Assembly: GCF_003937945.1 (NCBI RefSeq) | Contig: NZ_RSEC01000058.1 | Span: forward strand, 1,240,001-1,304,000 | DNA from: Amycolatopsis eburnea | GTDB taxonomy: Bacteria > Actinomycetota > Actinomycetes > Mycobacteriales > Pseudonocardiaceae | Length of the DNA stretch: 64,000 bases | Reading direction: 5' to 3' | In this document: piece by piece, positions 60,072 through 64,000 of the stretch | Layout: every line of letters starts with the position of its first letter | Numbering within the stretch: the stretch's first letter is position 1 | The notes under the pieces: model-generated | What the model was told of the DNA's origin: nothing | Database searches by the model: none | The model's input: the letters and a program-made list of their open reading frames with translations, nothing else | Program-made: the position numbers and the translations under genes

Positions 60072-60696
60072 CCGCCCGGAAGAGCTGGTTCGCGTTCCAC
60101 GCGGTTTCTCCGAGGTAGAGCCGGTCCGACGCGCGGAACCCATCGAGCGCGAGGTGCATGTGCCGCCGCCACAGCGACGGCGAGGCGTGCCACGTGACCT
60201 CCGCGATCCGGGCGCTCGCCCACAGGACCAGGAAGAGGTCGGCGCCGGTGACGTCGGGGCGCACGACGCCTGCCGCCTGCGCCCGGTCGAGAACCCCTTG
60301 TGAGAGCGCGCAGATCTCGTTGTGCACGGCTTCGGTGCGCTCGTCGCCGGGGAACCGCCGCGCCAGGAAGTCGGCGAACGCCTGATCGCCGGCCTGCGCG
60401 GTACCCAGGACTTCGAGCAGGGTGCGGAGCCCCTCCCACGGGTCGTCCAGGCCGGTTGCGGCCGTCACCTCGCCGACCACGCGGCGCAGCTTCGGTTCGA
60501 GAACGGCGCACAGCAGGTCGAGGCGGGTGGGGAAGTGCCGGTAGAGGGTGCCGACCACCAGGCCGGCGTCCCGGGCGATGCCGTCGAGGGCGGCGCCCGC
60601 GCCCCGGTCGGCGAACGCCCGCCGGGCGCACTCGAGCAGCCGCTCGCGGTTGCGGCGGGCGTCTCGGCGAGCCGGTGCGTTGTCCGTGGTCGGCAT
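60037..60696 (-). CDS. TetR-family transcriptional regulator
   Basis: A 219-residue regulator with the TetR N-terminal helix-turn-helix ARRAFADRGAGAALDGIARD followed by AGLVVGTLYRHFPTRLDLL. The C-terminal ligand domain contains LRTLLEVLGTAQAGDQAF and LFLVLWASARIAEVTWH. It is divergent from the SDR gene; two similar sites at 60734-60756 and 60777-60799 in between should be its operators. The 3-prime end overlaps the XRE gene by 35 bases. Confidence 0.93.
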   Translation of the reverse strand: MPTTDNAPARRDARRNRERLLECARRAFADRGAGAALDGIARDAGLVVGTLYRHFPTRLDLLCAVLEPKLRRVVGEVTAATGLDDPWEGLRTLLEVLGTAQAGDQAFADFLARRFPGDERTEAVHNEICALSQGVLDRAQAAGVVRPDVTGADLFLVLWASARIAEVTWHASPSLWRRHMHLALDGFRASDRLYLGETAWNANQLFRAVTGQGAHSPAR

Positions 60697-60733
60697 GGGG
60701 TCCACGGTACAAGATGTGACACCCCTCAACTTC

Positions 60734-60799
60734 GAGGGTGGTCTCATCTTCGGTACTGTCGGTGCGGAGAGAACATGAGGGCATACTCATTTTCGGGAC
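60734..60799. promoter_or_regulatory. Two direct-repeat TetR operators
   Basis: Two 23-base sites, 60734-60756 and 60777-60799, share GAGGG-N4-CTCAT-N-TTCGG-N-AC and are 43 bases apart (about four helical turns). The second is part of the palindrome ATGAG-N6-CTCAT (60775-60790); the first keeps GAG-N6-CTC. They fill the gap between the TetR start and the SDR start, so the regulator probably represses both promoters. Confidence 0.7.
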
Positions 60800-60812
60800 C
60801 ATGAGGAGTGAC

Positions 60813-61547
60813 GTGGCGAAACTCGACGGGAAGGTCGCGGTCATCACCGGCGCGACCTCCGGGCTGGCGTTGGCGACGGCGAAGCTGTTCGCGCGGGAGG
60901 GAGCGCACGTGGTCATCACGGGCCGGCGGCAGGACCGCCTGGCCGCGGCGGTGGCCGCCGTCGGGCACGACGTGACCGGCGTGCTGGGCGACGTCGGTGA
61001 GATCGCCGACGTCGTCCGCTTGGCCGACGTCGTGGCCGCCGAACTGGGCAGGGTCGACGTTCTCGTCGCGAGTGCGGGCGTCTGGACGTGGAACGAGCCG
61101 ATCGGCGACGTGACCGAGCAGTCGTTCGACGCCGTGTTCGGCGTGAACGTGCGCGGGACGTTCTTCACCGTGCAGAAGCTGTTGCCGTTGCTGTCCGACG
61201 GTGCCTCGATCGTGCTCATCGGCTCGGGCGCGGCGGAGAAGGGTGACCCGGGGACGACGGTCTACGCCGCGAGCAAGGCGGCCCTGCGGTCGTTCGCCCG
61301 CACGTGGACCACGGACCTCAAGGACCGCGGGATCCGGGTCAACGTCCTCAGCCCCGCGGCGATCGACACCCCGGCGTTCGCGGACCTTCCGCCGGGCTTC
61401 AAGGAGCAGATCGCCGCACGGGTGCCCGTCGGCCGCCTCGGCGCCGAGGACGAGATCGCCACCGCCGCGCTGTTCCTCGCCTCCGCGGACTCGAGCTTCG
61501 TGAGCGGCATCGACCTCCCCGTCGACGGCGGGATCGGCCAGGTCTGA
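60813..61547 (+). CDS. SDR-family oxidoreductase
   Basis: A 244-residue classical SDR. Cofactor motif VITGATSGLALATAKL (the last glycine of TGxxxGxG is alanine), the NAG-type ASAGVW, catalytic IGSGAAEKGDPGTTVYAASK with Ser and YxxxK, and the C-terminal SGIDLPVDGGIGQV. GTG 60813 was chosen because GAGGAG lies just upstream; ATG 60801 would have no ribosome site. It is divergent from TetR and presumably induced by that regulator's ligand. An NADPH-dependent quinone or ketone reductase is likely. Confidence 0.92.
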   Translation: MAKLDGKVAVITGATSGLALATAKLFAREGAHVVITGRRQDRLAAAVAAVGHDVTGVLGDVGEIADVVRLADVVAAELGRVDVLVASAGVWTWNEPIGDVTEQSFDAVFGVNVRGTFFTVQKLLPLLSDGASIVLIGSGAAEKGDPGTTVYAASKAALRSFARTWTTDLKDRGIRVNVLSPAAIDTPAFADLPPGFKEQIAARVPVGRLGAEDEIATAALFLASADSSFVSGIDLPVDGGIGQV

Positions 61548-61588
61548 GGCCCTCGCCGAGATCCGCGAGTTTCCGAGGGGGTCCGCGG

Positions 61589-62563
61589 TCAGCCGCCCGG
61601 CGGCCGGTTCCTCGCCGGGTCCGACGCGCGAAAGGTGCGCCGGTAGGTCGACGGGGCGACGCCCGCTTCCGCCGCCAGGTGCCGGCGTAGCGACGTGGCG
61701 GTGGCGAAGCCGACCTCGTGGGCGACTCGGTCCACCGGCAGGTCGGTGGACTCCAGCAGGTGCCGCGCCCGCCGCAGCCGGTGCTGGGTCAGCCAGCGAC
61801 CGGGACTCGTGCCGGTCTCCTCTCGGAAGCGCCGGGCGAAGGTGCGGGTGCTCATCGCCGCGTGGGTGGCGAGTTCGTGCAGCGACAGCGGCGATCCGAG
61901 GTGCTGCAGCGCCCAGTCGCGCGTCGGCCCGGTGCCGGTCGCGCTCGCCGGCGGCACGTGCTGTTCGATGTACTACGCCTGCCCGCCGTCCCGGTACGGT
62001 GGCATGACGCACAGGCGGGCGACCTGGTTGGCGACTTCGCTGCCGTGGTCTTGGCGCACCAGGTGCAGGCAGACGTCGACCCCGCTCGCCGCACCGGCCG
62101 AGGTCAGCACGTCGCCGTGGTCGACGAACAGCACGCCGGCGTCGAGTTCGACCTGCGGGAACAGTTCCCGGAAGCAGTCGGCCAGCGCCCAGTGCGTGGT
62201 GGCCCGCCGCCCGTCCAGCAGACCGGCCGCGGCCAGCAGGAAGGCGCCGGTGCAGATGGACACCAGGCGGGTGCCGGGGCGCACGCGGGACAGGGCCGCG
62301 ACGGCCCGCGGGTCCGGGGCAGCGGCCGAAGCGGGGGAGAGCGTGTACGGGGGGATGACGAGGGTGTCGGCCTCGGCCAGTACCTCGGGACCGTGCCCGG
62401 GGGCGACGGTGAGATCCGCGTCGGTGCGCACGGGCTGTCCGTCCATGCTCGCGGACAGCACCTCGTAGCGGCCACCGGCTGAGCCGAGGACCCGGTGCGG
62501 GATACCGAGTTCGAAGGGGTAGACGCCGTCGAGGGCGAGGACGACGACCTTGTGGGCGGGCAT
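61589..62563 (-). pseudogene. GlxA/FtrA-type AraC regulator interrupted by an in-frame TAG
   Basis: From ATG 62563 the frame reads a DJ-1/PfpI-like domain (KVVVLALDGVYPFELGIPHR, SICTGAFLLAAAGLLDGRRA, SAGAASGVDVCLHLVRQDHG) up to MPPYRDGGQA, then TAG (61975-61973), then continues in the same frame YIEQHVPPASATG into an intact AraC helix-turn-helix (HELATHAAMSTRTFARRF, VAHEVGFATATSLRRHLAAE). Family members usually have GGQAQ(F/Y)IE here, so a single CAG-to-TAG change explains the break. It is divergent from the quinone oxidoreductase. Confidence 0.88.
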
Positions 62564-62598
62564 GGCAAGAACATATCGGAACATGACTATCTTGCCAT
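62562..62598. promoter_or_regulatory. ATGGCAAG/CTTGCCAT inverted repeat in a divergent promoter
   Basis: ATGGCAAG (62562-62569) and CTTGCCAT (62591-62598) are exact inverted copies 21 bases apart, spanning the start of the broken GlxA-type gene and lying 36 bases before the quinone-oxidoreductase start. It is a plausible operator for that regulator or a paralogue. Confidence 0.5.
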
Positions 62599-62633
62599 CG
62601 TCCCGGATCACGGCGTCCGGCCAGGATGACGAC

Positions 62634-63614
62634 ATGACTTCGACCGACACCGCCGAACACCCCGGCTCCACACGCACCCCGACGATGCTCGCCCTGCACC
62701 AAACCGTTCTCGGTGGCCCCGAGGTCCTGCGGCTGACCGAGCTGGCGCGGCCCGCGCCGGGCCCGGGGGAGATCCTGGTCGCCGTGCACGCGGCCGGACT
62801 CAACCCCACGGACTTCAAACACCGCGCGCAGACCATCTTCCTGCCGCCACCGCCGATGATCCTGGGGTGGGACGTCTCCGGAACCGTGGTGGAAACCGGC
62901 TTCGGCGTCACCCTGTTCCGGCCTGGTGACGAGGTGTTCGGCATGCTGCCCTACCCCCACGGCGCCGGTTCCCACGCGGAGTACGTGACCGGCCCCACCC
63001 GCGCCTTCGCGGCCAAGCCGGCCGGGATCGACCACGTCCAGGCGGCCGCGCTGCCGCTGGCCGCGCTCACCGCCTGGCAGGCTCTCGCCGACACCGCGGA
63101 CCTGCGGGCCGGGCAGCGGGTGCTGATCCACGCCGCGGCCGGCGGTGTCGGGCATCTCGCGGTGCAGATCGCCAAGGCGCGCGGCGCGCACGTCACCGGG
63201 ACCGCGAGTGCCGCCAAACACGACTTCCTGCGCGAGATCGGCGTGGACGCCTGCATCGACTACCGCACCGAGGACTTCGCCGACGGCGAGCAGCAGTACG
63301 ACGTCGTCCTCGACGCGCTCGGCGGGGAAACCGCGACCCGTTCCGTGCGAGTGCTCCGTCCCGGCGGTGTCCTGGTTTCCCTGGTGCCCCAGGCCGAGGA
63401 CACCCGGGCCGCGGCGGAGCGGGCACAGGTCCGCGCCGTCATCCTGCTCGTCGAGCACGACCAGGCCGGGATGCGGGCCGTCGCCGACCTCGCCGGCCAG
63501 GGCAAGCTCCGCGCGCACGTCTCCGGCACCTTCACCCTCGCCGAAGGCGCTCGGGCGCACGCACTGGGAGAGACCGGTCGCACGACGGGCAAACTGGTTA
63601 TCACCGTGCGCTGA
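62634..63614 (+). CDS. NADP-dependent quinone oxidoreductase (zinc-independent MDR family)
   Basis: A 326-residue medium-chain reductase from ATG 62634 (AGGA upstream). It has PGPGEILVAVHAAGLNPTDF, the FLPPPPMILGWDVSGTV segment, the NADPH motif HAAAGGVGHLAVQIAKARGA near residue 165 and the C-terminal LAEGARAHALGETGRTTGKL. Zinc-binding cysteines are absent, as in QOR-like enzymes. It is divergent from the broken GlxA-type regulator. Confidence 0.93.
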   Translation: MTSTDTAEHPGSTRTPTMLALHQTVLGGPEVLRLTELARPAPGPGEILVAVHAAGLNPTDFKHRAQTIFLPPPPMILGWDVSGTVVETGFGVTLFRPGDEVFGMLPYPHGAGSHAEYVTGPTRAFAAKPAGIDHVQAAALPLAALTAWQALADTADLRAGQRVLIHAAAGGVGHLAVQIAKARGAHVTGTASAAKHDFLREIGVDACIDYRTEDFADGEQQYDVVLDALGGETATRSVRVLRPGGVLVSLVPQAEDTRAAAERAQVRAVILLVEHDQAGMRAVADLAGQGKLRAHVSGTFTLAEGARAHALGETGRTTGKLVITVR

Positions 63615-63758
63615 CGCGGCCAGCAGTCCGCTCAGCCGTTCGGCATAGCCGCCGCCGCTGTCGAAGGCGAACGCGATCTCGGCGATCAGGTGCTGGATGG
63701 CGAGGATTTCGCGCTCGGTCAGGGGATCGGTCACTACCGGGGAGTCGGTCCTGCTCAC
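63612..63758 (-). pseudogene. Truncated N-terminal piece of an NTF2-like gene
   Basis: From GTG 63758 (AGGAG upstream) the frame reads VVTDPLTEREILAIQHLIAE and IAFAFDSGGGYAERLSGLLA, a typical SnoaL/NTF2-like N-terminus, then runs into the antisense of the quinone-oxidoreductase 3-prime end and loses the family pattern. The body of the gene is gone, so this looks like a deletion scar. Confidence 0.5.
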
Positions 63759-63910
63759 AGAGGGCTCCTGCGGACGTCGTTGGCTGAGCATTTCTGGTAT
63801 GACGGTGCTCACTCTTGGCGACGCGGGCAGACAGGGGTATGGCGGTGCGACCAACTCTGCCGCGACGAGGTTGTGCCGCGCTCCAACCGGGACCGGGCAC
63901 CATGAGGTGC

Positions 63911-64000
63911 ATGAGAGCAGCGATTTACCGGACCACCGGGCCGGCCCGGGACGTGCTTGAACTCGTCGAGCTGGCGGTGCCCGAGCCCCAGGCGGGGGAG
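63911..64000 (+). CDS. Zinc-type/quinone MDR dehydrogenase, N-terminal part (cut by window edge)
   Basis: Only 30 residues are visible: AAIYRTTGPARDVLELVELA and PEPQAGE, the usual start of an NADPH:quinone reductase of the medium-chain family (xxVxEPxPGEVLV). The reading frame continues beyond the window. ATG 63902 would add three residues. The 150 bases upstream carry no other gene. Confidence 0.75.
   Translation, partial: MRAAIYRTTGPARDVLELVELAVPEPQAGE

Noticed and set aside
60744..63854. A 1036-codon minus-strand open frame
   Set aside because: It crosses the SDR, the GlxA-type and the quinone-oxidoreductase genes out of frame. Only its first 50 codons resemble a protein (NTF2-like remnant), and those are listed separately.
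1..64000. tRNA, rRNA, riboswitch or integrase genes
   Set aside because: I read both strands for clover-leaf, rRNA and integrase-like patterns and saw none that could be supported by eye; a covariance-model scan would be needed to exclude small RNAs.

Overview
The window is very GC-rich, uses many GTG starts, overlaps genes by 1-4 bases, and is packed with TetR, AraC, XRE/MmyB-type, GntR, LacI and double-domain Lrp regulators beside catabolic enzymes and MFS carriers. This points to an actinomycete chromosome, most likely Pseudonocardiaceae (Amycolatopsis-like). The taxon is an inference from style, not from a marker gene. I saw no rRNA, tRNA, CRISPR, insertion sequence, PKS/NRPS or conjugation gene. 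The region looks like accessory catabolic and detoxification territory.

Layout. 0-6.7 kb: end of an AraC regulator, then a tight five-gene operon (acyl-CoA synthetase, amidohydrolase, SDR-like protein, LLM flavin oxidoreductase, and a Dabb/2-keto-4-pentenoate-hydratase fusion), with a convergent AraC gene. 6.8-12 kb: a short P450, an alpha/beta hydrolase with a saccharopine-dehydrogenase-like protein behind a 19-bp inverted operator, and an enoyl-CoA hydratase divergent from a cupin-AraC gene. 12-22.5 kb: a leftward string (CMD protein, SMP-30-like protein, histidine kinase, response regulator, with LysR upstream) and a rightward efflux/oxidation operon (ABC ATPase, FtsX-type permease, MFS, FAD monooxygenase). 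22.5-28 kb: a double Lrp regulator divergent from M20 amidohydrolase, MHS carrier, cyclase-family hydrolase and MBL hydrolase. 28-34 kb: a thiol/redox neighbourhood (MFS plus thioredoxin-reductase-like protein; XRE-cupin regulator; frameshifted DUF1684 gene, NTF2-like protein, CoA-disulfide-reductase/rhodanese fusion) that shares a 15-bp operator. 34-42 kb: decayed gene pieces, MHS carrier, CoA transferase, enoyl-CoA hydratase, LacI regulator, carboxylesterase and a second MBL hydrolase, linked by a LacI-type palindrome. 42-52 kb: XRE, M81 peptidase plus carrier with a second double Lrp gene; MHS carrier, IlvD/Edd dehydratase and FAD oxidoreductase with a divergent GntR gene. 52-59 kb: XRE, NTF2-like protein and a frameshifted NmrA gene; DUF2000 and leucine/valine dehydrogenase-like gene; tandem FAD monooxygenases. 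59-64 kb: tautomerase, XRE, TetR, SDR, a nonsense-broken GlxA-type regulator and medium-chain dehydrogenases.

Two patterns cut across the map. First, the three widest convergent intergenic gaps (22.46, 38.1-38.56 and 54.43-54.71 kb) are each filled by tandem head-to-tail copies of the 3-prime end and stop codon of one adjoining gene. Second, two other convergent gaps (12.0 and 43.0 kb) hold hairpins of identical geometry: 21-bp stem, CT loop, a shared 9-bp outer stem and a different but paired inner stem. Convergent gene ends in this genome therefore appear to be sites of unusual sequence turnover or of a dedicated end-of-transcript element.

All family names come from reading motifs by eye; no database search was possible.
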